From assembly GCF_024385525.1 (NCBI RefSeq), contig NZ_JANFLU010000006.1, positions 105,025-169,024 on the forward strand: a stretch of DNA of 64,000 nt. The letters are read 5' to 3'. The DNA comes from Arthrobacter sp. zg-Y238 (GTDB lineage: Bacteria; Actinomycetota; Actinomycetes; Actinomycetales; Micrococcaceae). Shown piece by piece: positions 36,702 to 45,969 of this stretch. The position numbers and the translations under genes were made by a program. The notes beneath the pieces are model-generated. The model was given only the letters and a program-made list of their open reading frames with translations. It was not told the origin of the DNA and made no database searches. Each line of letters begins with the position of its first letter. Positions within the stretch are counted from its first letter, which is position 1.

Positions 36702-36850
36702 TAGGTCTCTCCTTGGTGTCGATTTCGTCGCTGGTGCGCCAAAACGCGACATTTCCAGCGTGCGGTGGCTATCCTAGACTGTGGATCGGGACGTAATCAG
36801 CAAACTGTCTGTGCGGGCGGATCCGTCGCCGAGAGGAAGAGTTTTATTTT

Positions 36851-37393
36851 ATGCCGGATATGGAGCGCTGGCCCACCGGGCGCCTGTTGTCTACAGCTGC
36901 ACGCCTTGTAGAGCATGCCTGGAACGAGCGGTTGGTCAGCATTGGCCTGACCCACGCAGGCGTCATCGCCTTGGGTGTTCTTGACTCGCAGGGACCAATG
37001 ACGCAGGCACGCCTGGCGCAGCTGGTACGTGTGCAGGCACAGACGATGGGTAAGACCCTGGCCCGCCTGGAGACCCACGGACACGTGAGCCGTGTGCGCA
37101 ATGACCTCGACAAGCGCAGCCACATGGTGACTATCACCGAGCAGGGCAAGGAGGCGCTCCACGAAGCTCAGAACATCGAGCGCACGCTCCTTGACGGTGG
37201 TGACTTGCTGTCCGAGGCGCTGCGCAGCCAGCTGCGGAAGGTCATCAGCGAGTTGGGAAGCCCGCGGTGGCAGGTCGCCGTCGACGTCCCCGGACTTCCG
37301 GTCCCGCCCGAGAGCGGTTTGGTGATGCTGCCGGAGACCGCGGAAGCCATGGAGACTGCGGAAGCCGCGGAAGCCCAGGCCGACAGCCGCTGA
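36851..37393 (+). CDS. MarR family transcriptional regulator
   Basis: A 180-residue winged-helix protein: QARLAQLVRVQAQTMGKTLARLETHGHVSRVRNDLDKRSHMVTITEQG is a typical MarR DNA-binding domain (recognition helix and wing). The C-terminal 40 residues are an Ala/Glu-rich tail. GAGAGGA precedes the ATG. It is divergent from the peroxiredoxin gene, so oxidative-stress control is a natural guess but not shown. A terminator follows. Confidence 0.9.
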   Translation: MPDMERWPTGRLLSTAARLVEHAWNERLVSIGLTHAGVIALGVLDSQGPMTQARLAQLVRVQAQTMGKTLARLETHGHVSRVRNDLDKRSHMVTITEQGKEALHEAQNIERTLLDGGDLLSEALRSQLRKVISELGSPRWQVAVDVPGLPVPPESGLVMLPETAEAMETAEAAEAQADSR

Positions 37394-37418
37394 CCGCCGG
37401 AGCGGCAGCTGAATATGT

Positions 37419-37453
37419 AAGAAGAGGCACATCCGCCGGATGTGCCTCTTCTT
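37419..37453 (+). terminator. Intrinsic terminator after the MarR gene
   Basis: A 16-bp stem AAGAAGAGGCACATCC with its complement around GCC, followed by T and C residues. It ends 50 bases before rtcB. Confidence 0.88.
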
Positions 37454-37502
37454 TCGTTTGGCCGTTAGCCTCGATGGTAAGCACACTGACGAAAGGGCGG
37501 CC

Positions 37503-38675
37503 GTGGAACAGCAGGTCAACGACAAATACCTCAACTTCGCGAGCGTCATTGACGACGTCACCCTGGAGCAGAACGTCAAGACATCCAGGATGCCGTTCAT
37601 TTATCCGCACCTGGCTTCCATGCCGGACGCGCATCTGGGGAAGGGCGCAGCTGTCGGATCCGTGATTCCCACGCTGGGGGCAATCATTCCCGCGGCGGTG
37701 GGCGTCGATATCGGCTGCGGCATGATCGCCGTCCGGACCCAGCTTTTTGCCTCGGATATTGCCGGCCTTAACCGCCGGATCCTGCGTGAATCGATAGAAC
37801 ATGCCATTCCGCTTTCGGCCGGCAACAACAACCGCAGCCTCACAGACTCGGCACGTCTCCGGGTGGAGGAACTGGCCGACGACGCCGCTGCCGCCGGCTT
37901 TGACCCCGCCTCGTACCTCAAGGGCTGGCGCCTCCAGCTGGGCACGCTGGGGTCGGGGAACCACTTCATCGAAGTGTCGCTGGACGAAGAGGACGCCGTC
38001 TGGCTGTTCCTGCACTCTGGCTCGCGCGGCGTCGGGAACAAGATCGCCCAGCAGCACATCTGGGCAGCCCAGAACTACTGCGGGAAGCGGTCCATCGACC
38101 TGCCGGACCGCGACCTGGCCTACCTCGAAGAGGGGACAGAGGAGTTCGACCGGTACATTGCCGAACTGATGTGGGCGCAGAAATTCGCCCTGCTCAACCG
38201 CGAGGAAATGATGGACCGGGTCGTGGGATGTTTCAGTGCCTGGGCTGGGGAGGCCGTGCAGGAGCGGGAACGGATCAACTGCCACCACAACTACACCGAG
38301 GTTGAGCACCACTACGGCAGGGATGTCTGGCTCTCGCGGAAGGGTGCCATAGACGCGTCGCCGGGGCGTCCGGGACTGATCCCGGGATCCATGGGTACGG
38401 CGTCGTACGTGGTGGAAGGCAAGGGCTACGCGCCGTCGCTGAACTCCGCACCGCACGGCGCCGGGCGGGAGTATTCCAGGACCAGGGCGCGCAAGACCTT
38501 CAGCCAGGAGCAGCTGCGGAAGGCAATGAAGGGGATCGAGTTCCGCGACACCCCCGCATTCCTTGATGAGATCCCTGCAGCGTACAAGGACATCGACGCC
38601 GTGATGGCGGACGCGAAGGACCTGGTCACGGTGAAGCACGTACTGCGGCAGATCGTGAATGTGAAGGGAAACTAA
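37503..38675 (+). CDS. rtcB: RNA-splicing ligase RtcB
   Basis: A 390-residue tRNA-splicing/RNA-repair ligase that joins 2',3'-cyclic phosphate and 5'-OH ends using GTP and manganese. Metal ligands are visible in MPDAHLGKG, VDIGCGMIAV (Cys), GSGNHFIEV, HSGSRGVGN and HHNYTEVEHH; the guanylate-accepting histidine is in the late HGAGREYSRTRARK. GSMGTASYVVEG is the GTP-binding segment. I start at the GTG at 37503, after GAAAGGG. RtcA, archease and RtcR homologues are not in the window, so it stands alone. Confidence 0.95.
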   Translation: MEQQVNDKYLNFASVIDDVTLEQNVKTSRMPFIYPHLASMPDAHLGKGAAVGSVIPTLGAIIPAAVGVDIGCGMIAVRTQLFASDIAGLNRRILRESIEHAIPLSAGNNNRSLTDSARLRVEELADDAAAAGFDPASYLKGWRLQLGTLGSGNHFIEVSLDEEDAVWLFLHSGSRGVGNKIAQQHIWAAQNYCGKRSIDLPDRDLAYLEEGTEEFDRYIAELMWAQKFALLNREEMMDRVVGCFSAWAGEAVQERERINCHHNYTEVEHHYGRDVWLSRKGAIDASPGRPGLIPGSMGTASYVVEGKGYAPSLNSAPHGAGREYSRTRARKTFSQEQLRKAMKGIEFRDTPAFLDEIPAAYKDIDAVMADAKDLVTVKHVLRQIVNVKGN

Positions 38676-38708
38676 GCACGGGCGCCAGTGAAGGTAGGGT
38701 ATGGACCC

Positions 38709-39503
38709 ATGACCACACCCACAGAGCTCCTTGCCGCCTACGACCGGCAGCTGCGCACCGACGCGGAAACCCCTGGTGCAGTCGCCGTCGAACGGCTGGG
38801 GCCGCTGCGCCTGGTGACGTTCGACGGCGGCCGGGGCTTCATCACCTATGCCGGCCTGGACGGGGCGGACGCCGCGACCATTGCCGGCTGGGTGGCCGGT
38901 GCCCTCACGCACTACCGGAGCGACCCGCAGATCCGGAAAGTGGAGTGGAAAACCCGGGGCCACGACCGGGCCCCCGGACTCCACGAAGCGCTGCTGCACC
39001 ACGGCTTCGAACCGGAGGAACCGGAATCCATCATGATCGGGCGCGCGGCGGACCTGGCGGTTGATGTCCCGCTGCCCGAAGGGGTTGCCCTCCGCCGCGT
39101 TACGGAAGAGGAAGATGTCCGCGCCATGAGTGCCATGGCGGACGGGGTATTCGGCGATCCGGTCTCCATAGCGACGGCGGACTCCCTCCTGCGGCGGTTG
39201 TCCCGCGGCGACGGGATGGAACTCTGGGTGGCGGAAAGCGGCGGCACGATCATCAGCGCCGGCCGCCTGGAACCGGTTCCCGGCACGGACTTCGCAGGTA
39301 TCTGGGGCGGTGCAACGCTGGCGCCCTGGCGGGGCCGGGGTATCTACCGTGCCCTCACTGCAGCCCGTGCCCGCTCCGCACTGGCAGCGGGCAAGACACT
39401 GATCCACAGCGATTCCACCGAATACTCCCGACCGATCCTGGAGCGCTCCGGCTTCCTGAAGGTGTCCTCCACAACGCCCTATCTCTGGAGTGCGGAGGCG
39501 TAG
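38709..39503 (+). CDS. GNAT family N-acetyltransferase
   Basis: A 264-residue protein. The C-terminal half is a GNAT domain with VAESGGTIISAGRLEPV (strand 4), GIWGGATLAPWRGRGIYRAL (strand 4 to the acetyl-CoA pyrophosphate loop, RGRGIYRA in place of RGxGxA) and HSDSTEYSRPILERSGFL at the end. The N-terminal 110 residues look like a diverged second domain. Start is the ATG at 38709. The acceptor substrate is unknown. Confidence 0.86.
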   Translation: MTTPTELLAAYDRQLRTDAETPGAVAVERLGPLRLVTFDGGRGFITYAGLDGADAATIAGWVAGALTHYRSDPQIRKVEWKTRGHDRAPGLHEALLHHGFEPEEPESIMIGRAADLAVDVPLPEGVALRRVTEEEDVRAMSAMADGVFGDPVSIATADSLLRRLSRGDGMELWVAESGGTIISAGRLEPVPGTDFAGIWGGATLAPWRGRGIYRALTAARARSALAAGKTLIHSDSTEYSRPILERSGFLKVSSTTPYLWSAEA

Positions 39504-39527
39504 CTGAAGGAGCCGGAGCGCTGGCCG

Positions 39528-41378
39528 CTAGTGCCGGCCGGCTTCCCGGGAAAGCCAGTTGCGCCCGCCGCGGTGCTGCCCGCAGACGAGTTCCGTTCCC
39601 TCGGCGCGGCACCACGTCTGGTAGTCCGACGAGTACAGCCGGGACCCCAGCCACTTGTAGTCCGGCCCGATCTCCCGTTTGGGGGTGTAGGAAGCGAAGT
39701 TCGCGGCGTCGTCGGTGCTGCCCGTACCGTCATAGCGGGCCACGGCTGGATACGGGTAGACGGGCCGGGTGCGCGAAACCGTCTCCGCGCCGTCGTCGGC
39801 GGTTTCTATTTTCGAAGCCATAATCGACGCCGGCGCCCGGCCGCTTTCCACCCATGCCATCACCGGGGTCAGGACGTCAAAGCTGTCCGGTCCCTCGCCG
39901 CCGCTGCAGTGTTCGACGCCGGGGAACATAAAGAGCCTGGCGAAGTCGTTGACAGCATGTTTGCCCATGGTCCCGCGGACGGCGTCGTAGTAGGCCAACG
40001 TGGACTGCGGCGAAATGTGGTGGTCATTCCAGCCGTGCCACAGCAGCAGTTTGCCGCCGCTCCGCTTGAACGCTCCGAGGTCCGGATCCATGGCGGACAT
40101 GTAGCTGGAGGACTGCATGGTTTCCCAGAAGGCCTGCTTGGTGAATTCGAGATCGGTCAGCTCGAAGTCCGGCCGGGGGTTGTTCGGATCGGCCAGATAG
40201 CGCAGGTAAGACAGGGCGAATTGCTCACTGGACACCGGATCGCCCTGAGCCACGGGAACAAAGAGCGTCCACGCCAGTTCCGAACCCCACTCGTGCGAGA
40301 TTTCCGGTTCCAGCCGCCTGCCCTTGTCGTCAACGGCCCCGTCATGCAGCTTCCGGACCACGTCGGCCTCCGCAGCGGACAGGCAGGCTGCCGGATCCTG
40401 CCCGGCTGCACAGATGAGCGACGCCGGGTCGAAGCCGCAGGCGCGCGGGTCATCGAGGACGCCGTCGGCCAGGCCGTCCAACGTATCGCAGGCCGCCAGG
40501 ACCGCGTCGTGGATCAACGGCAGTTTCCCTGCGAGCAGGATGTCGTTGCCGTCGGCGTCCTTGTTGGCGAGGACATTCCAGGCATGGTGGTAGGTGTTCT
40601 GCACAGCCATATTGTTTGCCGGGGCGCCGGCCGCAATTCCGTCGAAGTCGTCCGGGAAGCGCTGCGCCTCCATCAGTGCCTCCCGTCCGCCGTCCGAGCA
40701 TCCCGTGAAATAGGAGTAGGCGGGGGAGCGGCCGTAGAACTTCGTGATCAGCGCTTTCACCGTCAGGGCTGTGACGTGTACGCCGCGGTAGGCGAAGTCG
40801 ATCTGCGCCTGGGGATTGTCTGCCGCCCAGGACCCGTCATTCTGCCCTTGGTGTCCCATGTCGGTGGTGGCGCTGGCAACGGTGCCGTCTTCTACCACCG
40901 GGCAATCTTCCGCCTGGCCATAGTTGATGCTGGCGTTGCCGCAGAGGCCGCCGCAGCCGGTCTGCAGGTACCGCTGGGTCCATCCCTCCAGCGGCAGCCG
41001 GACCACTATCGTGTTGGCCGGCGCGATGGTGCCGCGGACCTCACAGTACGGGTTCGGAGTGTTTTCGCTGACGACGACGGCGGAGGTGATGGTGACTTCG
41101 GCTCCGGCCGCACGGCGCAGGTCGAGTCCGGTGACGTCGCCGCAGGACATAACGGGCGCGACCGCCGGCAGCACCCGGAGCCCCTCCGCCGTAACGGCTG
41201 GGGGCGGTGCGGGCCTGCGGCGGTCGGCCGCGGCTCCCGGCACGGGGGAGAGGGACACCGCAAGCACGGCCAGGAAGCACAGGAAGGCGCTAAGCCCCGG
41301 CCGCCGCTTCGTACGTTCGGAGTGAGGGTGCTGCGGGGAAAGGAAAAGCGAGTGAGTGGTGGATCCGGATCGGTGCAT
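39528..41378 (-). CDS. Secreted tannase/feruloyl esterase family hydrolase
   Basis: A 616-residue protein with a signal peptide (positive N-terminus, hydrophobic LSAFLCFLAVLAVSLSPVPGAAA, about 29-52). The tannase/feruloyl esterase catalytic motifs are present: GCSDGGREALMEAQRFP (serine flanked by the cysteine that pairs with a later Cys), WHGWNDHHISP (Asp) and FPGVEHCSGG (His with Cys). Several further cysteines suggest disulfides. Likely acts outside the cell on plant-derived phenolic esters. Start ATG at 41376-41378 with AAAGGAGA. Confidence 0.9.
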   Translation of the reverse strand: MHRSGSTTHSLFLSPQHPHSERTKRRPGLSAFLCFLAVLAVSLSPVPGAAADRRRPAPPPAVTAEGLRVLPAVAPVMSCGDVTGLDLRRAAGAEVTITSAVVVSENTPNPYCEVRGTIAPANTIVVRLPLEGWTQRYLQTGCGGLCGNASINYGQAEDCPVVEDGTVASATTDMGHQGQNDGSWAADNPQAQIDFAYRGVHVTALTVKALITKFYGRSPAYSYFTGCSDGGREALMEAQRFPDDFDGIAAGAPANNMAVQNTYHHAWNVLANKDADGNDILLAGKLPLIHDAVLAACDTLDGLADGVLDDPRACGFDPASLICAAGQDPAACLSAAEADVVRKLHDGAVDDKGRRLEPEISHEWGSELAWTLFVPVAQGDPVSSEQFALSYLRYLADPNNPRPDFELTDLEFTKQAFWETMQSSSYMSAMDPDLGAFKRSGGKLLLWHGWNDHHISPQSTLAYYDAVRGTMGKHAVNDFARLFMFPGVEHCSGGEGPDSFDVLTPVMAWVESGRAPASIMASKIETADDGAETVSRTRPVYPYPAVARYDGTGSTDDAANFASYTPKREIGPDYKWLGSRLYSSDYQTWCRAEGTELVCGQHRGGRNWLSREAGRH

Positions 41379-41524
41379 CAGGTCTCCTTTGACGTAGAGG
41401 CCTCCCCCAAGACCGTGGCAACGCTGCCACGGGCCGCACGGTACCAATATTGTTGACGATCCGTAACAGCTGTTCGCCGACATTGACGGTGTGCGGGCCG
41501 GTTGGAGATTCCCGAAGGCAAAAA

Positions 41525-41570
41525 GAAAAACCCCGTCCGCCAGGCGCAATGCCTGGTCAGACGGGGTTTT
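41525..41570 (-). terminator. Terminator after the first tRNA-Lys copy
   Basis: A stem of ACCCCGTC with GACGGGGT enclosing an inner CCAGGC/GCCTGG hairpin, with a T-run on the minus strand (A-run at 41525-41530). Confidence 0.8.
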
Positions 41571-41573
41571 CGT

Positions 41574-41649
41574 TGGTGCACCCCCCGGGACTTGAACCCG
41601 GAACCCATTGATTAAGAGTCAATTGCTCTGCCAATTGAGCTAGAGGTGC
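41574..41649 (-). tRNA. tRNA-Lys (anticodon CUU), copy 1
   Basis: A 76-base tRNA. Acceptor stem GCACCTC/GGGGTGC with one G-U pair, anticodon loop CTCTTAA with CTT at 34-36, T loop GGTTCAAGTCC, encoded CCA. Identical in sequence to the copy at 41827-41902. Reads AAG. Confidence 0.98.
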
Positions 41650-41779
41650 GCACTTTGTTGGAAGGAAGACCTTCGCCGTGAGGCGCGGTTCGTTCTCCGC
41701 AACGACATGAAACATTACCACGTGGGAACAGAGTCCGTGAAATCCGGCCTGCAGGCTGTCCCGACCGGCCCCGGGCAAC

Positions 41780-41824
41780 AAAAAACCCCGCCCGGCCAGG
41801 CGTGGAGCCTGATCGGACGGGGTA
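41780..41824 (-). terminator. Terminator after the second tRNA-Lys copy
   Basis: The paralogous hairpin ACCCCGCCCG .. CGGACGGGGT with an inner GCCAGGC/GCCTGAT pairing, followed on the minus strand by a T-run. It matches the first terminator with several substitutions. Confidence 0.75.
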
Positions 41825-41826
41825 GT

Positions 41827-41902
41827 TGGTGCACCCCCCGGGACTTGAACCCGGAACCCATTGATTAAGAGTCAATTGCTCTGCCAATTGAGCTAGAGGT
41901 GC
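41827..41902 (-). tRNA. tRNA-Lys (anticodon CUU), copy 2
   Basis: Base-for-base identical to the first copy, 253 bases away. The flanks share GCAACGACATGAAACAYTAC at 41699 and 41952, again 253 apart, so a whole unit with gene, terminator and leader was duplicated in tandem. Confidence 0.98.
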
Positions 41903-42019
41903 GTATTCGAGGTGATGGAAACCGGCGGCATTTCTTCCGCAGTCCGCATCAGCAACGACATGAAACACTACCAGCAGTTCCGCCGGAGAACGAAATCCCG
42001 GCGGCTTTTGTGCCCCTTC

Positions 42020-42343
42020 TCACGTTGCGTTCCGCTCCGGCGTCCCGCCTGGATGGGGGAGGACCACCAATTCGCCCGGATTCCCGTCCCAGGCGCCGCT
42101 GCTGTCCACCACCCACGTCCGGGCGGGCAGGTTCGACGCCGGGTCCCCGGTGGTCACTGTAGTAACGGCATCGCCGGGAATCGGAGTAACCGGCAGGTCC
42201 GGGTCCGGCACGCCGGCGGTGTCGATACCCGCAGCGGTCCTCACCGCACCGTGGACCAGCATCCGATCCACCGTCCAGGCGGCCCAGACAGCCGCGACGG
42301 ACCCAACCCCGAGGGCTGTGAAGAGAAAAGATTTCCGGGCCAC
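42020..42343 (-). CDS. Small membrane-anchored or secreted hypothetical protein
   Basis: A 107-residue protein starting at a GTG six bases after AAAGGAGG, a strong ribosome-binding site. Residues 5-24 form one hydrophobic helix (SFLFTALGVGSVAAVWAAWT) followed by a polar, Pro- and Asp-rich exterior ending NAT. No domain recognised. Likely real because of its signal and its start. Confidence 0.72.
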   Translation of the reverse strand: MARKSFLFTALGVGSVAAVWAAWTVDRMLVHGAVRTAAGIDTAGVPDPDLPVTPIPGDAVTTVTTGDPASNLPARTWVVDSSGAWDGNPGELVVLPHPGGTPERNAT

Positions 42344-42467
42344 AACGGCCTCCTTTGATCGTCGGAAGGCACGTTTTTCACGTTACGGCCGGCACCTGCC
42401 GCTGTCCATAGCGAAGGACCCCGGCCACCGTCCCGCTCCCGCAGTGACACCCGTTACGCTGGCTGGC

Positions 42468-43433
42468 ATGGCCGACACTGAATCCCGCAATGTCCCGGTG
42501 CGCACCCTGACCGTGCCCACGCCCGAACTTCTCGAAGCCCTGCAGCCGCTGCCCGACGGCATGAAGGCCGCCGTCTGGGACCTGGTCGGTGAGCCCGAGG
42601 GGGTGGCGTACGGAGAGATCGATGCGGTGGTGCTTCCCTACGCCAACGGATCCGACTACGGAGACGCGCTGGACCGGGTACCTGACCTGCTGCTCCTGCA
42701 GGCGCAGTCGACGGGCTACGACGGACTGCCCGATCTGGTCGGCGAGGGGACGGCCATCGCCAGCGCCGCGGGCGTCCATGCTGCCGCCACGGCCGAGATG
42801 GCCCTTACCCTGATCCTGTCCGCGCAGCGGGGGATCGACAACGCGCTCAGCGCCCAGCATGAGGGCCGGTGGGAATCGATCCGGTATCCGGGGCTGGCGG
42901 ACCGCCGCGTGCTCCTCGTGGGGGTCGGCGGAATCGGCCGGGAGATTGCCGCACGGCTACACCCGTTCGACGTCGAACTCACCCGGGTGGGCAGCACCGC
43001 CCGGACGGATGACGACGGCGCCGTGCACGGTACGGACGAGCTGGCCGAACTGGCGGCCACGGCCGAGATCCTGGTGGTCATCACGCCGCTGAACGAGCAG
43101 ACCCTCCACCTCATCGACGCCCGCGTGCTCGCCGCCCTGCCGGACGGGGCGCTGGTAGTCAATGTTGCCCGCGGTGCCGTGGTGGACAGCGAGGCCCTCA
43201 CCAAGGAAGTGGTGTCCGGCCGGCTGCGGGCCGCTCTTGACGTCTTCGACCCGGAACCCCTGCCGGCGGAGCATCCGCTGCGGCAGGCGCCGGGGGCAAT
43301 CATCACTCCCCACTGGGGCGGAAACACCGCCGCGTTCGAGCCCCGGATCAAGGCCCTGCTGCGCAAGCAGGTGCAGCGGCTGGCAGCAGGAAAGGAACCG
43401 CTGAACCTCGTCCGCCCCGGCCCGTGGGGGTAG
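42468..43433 (+). CDS. D-2-hydroxyacid dehydrogenase (NAD-dependent)
   Basis: A 321-residue oxidoreductase of the D-isomer-specific 2-hydroxyacid dehydrogenase family. The NAD-binding motif is LLVGVGGIGREIAARL (near residue 143), and the catalytic triad is visible as the Arg of NVARGAVVDSEAL, the Glu in FDPEPLPAEHPL and the His in ITPHWGGNT. Start is the ATG at 42468. No Shine-Dalgarno sequence is evident. Substrate unknown (phosphoglycerate, lactate and glyoxylate members share this fold). Confidence 0.9.
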   Translation: MADTESRNVPVRTLTVPTPELLEALQPLPDGMKAAVWDLVGEPEGVAYGEIDAVVLPYANGSDYGDALDRVPDLLLLQAQSTGYDGLPDLVGEGTAIASAAGVHAAATAEMALTLILSAQRGIDNALSAQHEGRWESIRYPGLADRRVLLVGVGGIGREIAARLHPFDVELTRVGSTARTDDDGAVHGTDELAELAATAEILVVITPLNEQTLHLIDARVLAALPDGALVVNVARGAVVDSEALTKEVVSGRLRAALDVFDPEPLPAEHPLRQAPGAIITPHWGGNTAAFEPRIKALLRKQVQRLAAGKEPLNLVRPGPWG

Positions 43434-43444
43434 GCGGACCTGTG

Positions 43445-43930
43445 TCAGGCCAGTTCCAGGTAGGAGTCCACGAAGGAGCGGAAATCTTCCCAGTCGGCGG
43501 ACTGCTCCAGCAGGCGCTCGCCCGCTGAAGCCGTGGCCGGCAGAGCGGCCTGCGCTTCCACGGCAAACTGGAAGACCCGCCCGGTGCTCGTGCCCACCTC
43601 GTACGCGTCCGTGTCCAGCTCGTCGGTGTGGCTGAGATTGGTGGTGTTCACCGAAGTGGGCGCTTCCAGCCCGGCGAGGGTATCGACGTCGAACGGAGCG
43701 AACACAACCTCCGCCGGACGCCACCGGTAGCCCAGCACATAAAAACCCGTTTCACCGTCGAGCCCCGGCGTGGCCAGCACCAGGTTGTAGTCACCGTAAT
43801 TGGGAATCTGGGATTCGAAGACCCGGCGCAGCACCCGCTTCAGCTGGTCACTGGCGGGGGTTCCTGGGTCTGCAGTATCCGTGTCTGCAGTATGTACGCC
43901 CGGATCCGTGGACCCTGTATCCGATGTCAT
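43445..43930 (-). CDS. Hypothetical protein, 161 residues
   Basis: No family recognised. After a Thr/Asp/Gly-rich N-terminus of 26 residues, a compact alpha/beta-looking region follows (VLRRVFESQIPNYGDYNLVL, GFYVLGYRWRPAEVVFAPF). No membrane helix. Start ATG preceded by CTGGGGGT. Coding potential is supported by length, clean termination and position, tail-to-tail with the dehydrogenase gene. Confidence 0.6.
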   Translation of the reverse strand: MTSDTGSTDPGVHTADTDTADPGTPASDQLKRVLRRVFESQIPNYGDYNLVLATPGLDGETGFYVLGYRWRPAEVVFAPFDVDTLAGLEAPTSVNTTNLSHTDELDTDAYEVGTSTGRVFQFAVEAQAALPATASAGERLLEQSADWEDFRSFVDSYLELA

Positions 43931-44080
43931 ACCCCCAGTCTATGAACACCGTCCCCCTATTCGGGAAGCCCGTACGGGCCCCTGCCTCTGATCTTCATCT
44001 GCCGTTCACAGGCCGTAACAACAGTTGCCAATGTCCGTCACAGAGCCCACCCCGGCAGGCTTAGGTCCTACGATCTACCC

Positions 44081-45784
44081 ATGAGCGTGGACAACACACC
44101 GGACATCAAACCCCGCAGCCGAGTCGTTACGGACGGCATACACGCGGCACCTGCCCGCGGTATGTTCCGTGCCATAGGCATGGGCGACGACGACTTCGCC
44201 AAGCCGCAGATCGGCGTCGCCAGTTCCTGGAACGAGATCACTCCCTGCAACCTTTCCCTGAACCGCCTCGCCACAGGTGCCAAAGAAGGCATCCACGCAG
44301 GCGGCGGCTTCCCCATGCAGTTCGGCACCATTTCCGTCTCGGACGGTATTTCCATGGGCCACGAAGGCATGCACTTCTCCCTGGTGTCCCGCGAGGTCAT
44401 AGCGGACTCGGTGGAAACGGTGATGATGGCCGAGCGCCTGGACGGCTCCGTGCTGCTTGCCGGCTGCGACAAGTCCCTGCCCGGCATGCTGATGGCCGCA
44501 GCACGGCTGGACCTTTCCAGCGTCTTCCTCTATGCCGGCTCGATCATGCCCGGCTTCGCCAAGATGGAGGACGGCAGCGAGCGGGAAGTCACCCTGATCG
44601 ACGCCTTCGAAGCAGTGGGTGCCTGCGCCGCAGGCAAGATGAGCCTGAAGGACCTCGACTCCATTGAACGGGCCATCTGTCCCGGTGAAGGTGCCTGCGG
44701 CGGGATGTACACCGCCAACACCATGGCCTGCATCGGCGAGGCACTGGGCATGTCCCTTCCCGGTTCGGCCGCGCCGCCCTCCGCGGACCGGCGCCGCGAC
44801 GAGTTTGCCCGCAAGTCCGGCGAAGCAGTGGTCAACCTGCTGCGCAAGGGCATCACCGCCCGCGACATCATGACCAAGAAAGCCTTCGAAAACGCCATCG
44901 CCGTCACCATGGCCTTCGGCGGCTCGACCAACGCCGTGCTGCACCTGCTGGCCATCGCCCGCGAAGCGGAAGTGGACCTCACCCTCGAGGACTTCAACCG
45001 GATCGGCGACACCATTCCGCACCTGGGCGACCTGAAGCCGTTCGGCCGGTACGTCATGTTCGACGTCGACAAGATCGGCGGCGTGCCCGTGATCATGAAG
45101 GCACTGCTCGACGCCGGCCTGATCCACGGCGACTGCCTCACGGTCACGGGCAAGACCGTCGCGGAGAACCTCGCGGCCATCAACCCGCCGGATCCGGACG
45201 GGAAGGTCCTGCGAGCCATGGACAACCCCATCCACAAGACCGGCGGCATCACCGTCCTGAAGGGGTCCATGGCTCCGGAAGGCGCCGTGGTCAAGAGCGC
45301 AGGGTTCGACGCCGACGTGTTCGAAGGCACCGCACGCGTCTTCGAGCGTGAACAGGGTGCCCTCGACGCCCTGAATGCCGGAGAAATCCACGCCGGCGAC
45401 GTCGTCGTCATCCGCTACGAGGGCCCCAAGGGCGGACCGGGCATGCGCGAAATGCTCGCCATCACCGGCGCCATCAAGGGTGCGGGCCTGGGCAAGGATG
45501 TCCTGCTGCTGACCGACGGCCGCTTCTCCGGCGGCACCACGGGCCTGTGCATCGGCCATGTGGCACCCGAAGCGGTTGACGGCGGCCCCATCGCCTTCGT
45601 GAAGGACGGCGACCGGATCCGGGTGGACATTGCCGCCCGCAGCTTCGACCTGCTGGTGGACCCGGACGAGCTCGAAGCCCGCAAGGTCGGCTGGCAGCCG
45701 CTGCCCGGGAAGTTCACCAAGGGTGTCCTGGCCAAGTACGCCAAGATGGTGAACTCTGCGTCCACGGGGGCCTACTGCGGCTGA
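44081..45784 (+). CDS. ilvD: Dihydroxy-acid dehydratase
   Basis: Converts 2,3-dihydroxy-isovalerate and its isoleucine homologue to the 2-oxoacids, third common step of valine and isoleucine synthesis. The 567-residue protein has the iron-sulfur cysteines in [10 protein letters not shown] and [17 protein letters not shown], and the family segment [19 protein letters not shown] near the C-terminus. Start ATG at 44081. It is followed by its own terminator, so ilvBNC downstream has a separate promoter. Confidence 0.97.
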   Translation: MSVDNTPDIKPRSRVVTDGIHAAPARGMFRAIGMGDDDFAKPQIGVASSWNEITPCNLSLNRLATGAKEGIHAGGGFPMQFGTISVSDGISMGHEGMHFSLVSREVIADSVETVMMAERLDGSVLLAGCDKSLPGMLMAAARLDLSSVFLYAGSIMPGFAKMEDGSEREVTLIDAFEAVGACAAGKMSLKDLDSIERAICPGEGACGGMYTANTMACIGEALGMSLPGSAAPPSADRRRDEFARKSGEAVVNLLRKGITARDIMTKKAFENAIAVTMAFGGSTNAVLHLLAIAREAEVDLTLEDFNRIGDTIPHLGDLKPFGRYVMFDVDKIGGVPVIMKALLDAGLIHGDCLTVTGKTVAENLAAINPPDPDGKVLRAMDNPIHKTGGITVLKGSMAPEGAVVKSAGFDADVFEGTARVFEREQGALDALNAGEIHAGDVVVIRYEGPKGGPGMREMLAITGAIKGAGLGKDVLLLTDGRFSGGTTGLCIGHVAPEAVDGGPIAFVKDGDRIRVDIAARSFDLLVDPDELEARKVGWQPLPGKFTKGVLAKYAKMVNSASTGAYCG

Positions 45785-45792
45785 TAGGGCCT

Positions 45793-45829
45793 CCCCGATG
45801 ACGCCCGCCGAGAGCGGACGTCATCGGGG
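45793..45829 (+). terminator. Terminator after ilvD
   Basis: An 11-bp stem CCCCGATGACG with CGTCATCGGGG and a 15-base loop, eight bases after the stop. No long T-run. Confidence 0.65.
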
Positions 45830-45892
45830 CCCCTAAGGCCCTTGCAGCCTTATTACGCCCTGCCGCCTGTAGTGGGCGGGGCATCCAAACCT

Positions 45893-45928
45893 TGGACGTT
45901 ACGTCCAGATAGTGAGACGGACGTCTCA
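45893..45928 (+). promoter_or_regulatory. Two inverted repeats in the ilvB promoter region
   Basis: TGGACG-TTA-CGTCCA (45893-45907) and TGAGACG-GA-CGTCTCA (45913-45928) lie side by side, immediately before a TATGAT (45929-45934) and a perfect TTGACA (45934-45939). They look like operator dyads that would overlap or abut RNA polymerase. Which box is used is not settled: TATGAT as a -10 has no good -35, while TTGACA with AAGACT (45957-45962, spacer 17) would start transcription at or next to the leader-peptide ATG. Confidence 0.6.
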
Positions 45929-45969
45929 TATGATTGACACCCCCGTAGGGGAACGCAAGACTGAACGGT

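Noticed and set aside
37245..39407. Large open frame (720 codons) opposite rtcB and the GNAT gene
   Set aside because: It covers two well-supported genes on the other strand, has no domain-like features, and arises from high GC and codon bias.
39531..41456. Large open frame opposite the tannase gene
   Set aside because: The tannase frame has signal peptide, catalytic triad and ribosome-binding site; the opposite frame is a GC artefact.
42150..42467. Extended N-terminus of the 2-hydroxyacid dehydrogenase from 42150
   Set aside because: It overlaps the small membrane protein gene on the other strand and lacks family similarity; the ATG at 42468 gives the usual start.
44075..45559. Open frame opposite ilvD
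   Set aside because: ilvD has iron-sulfur motifs and standard length; the complement frame has no recognisable domain.
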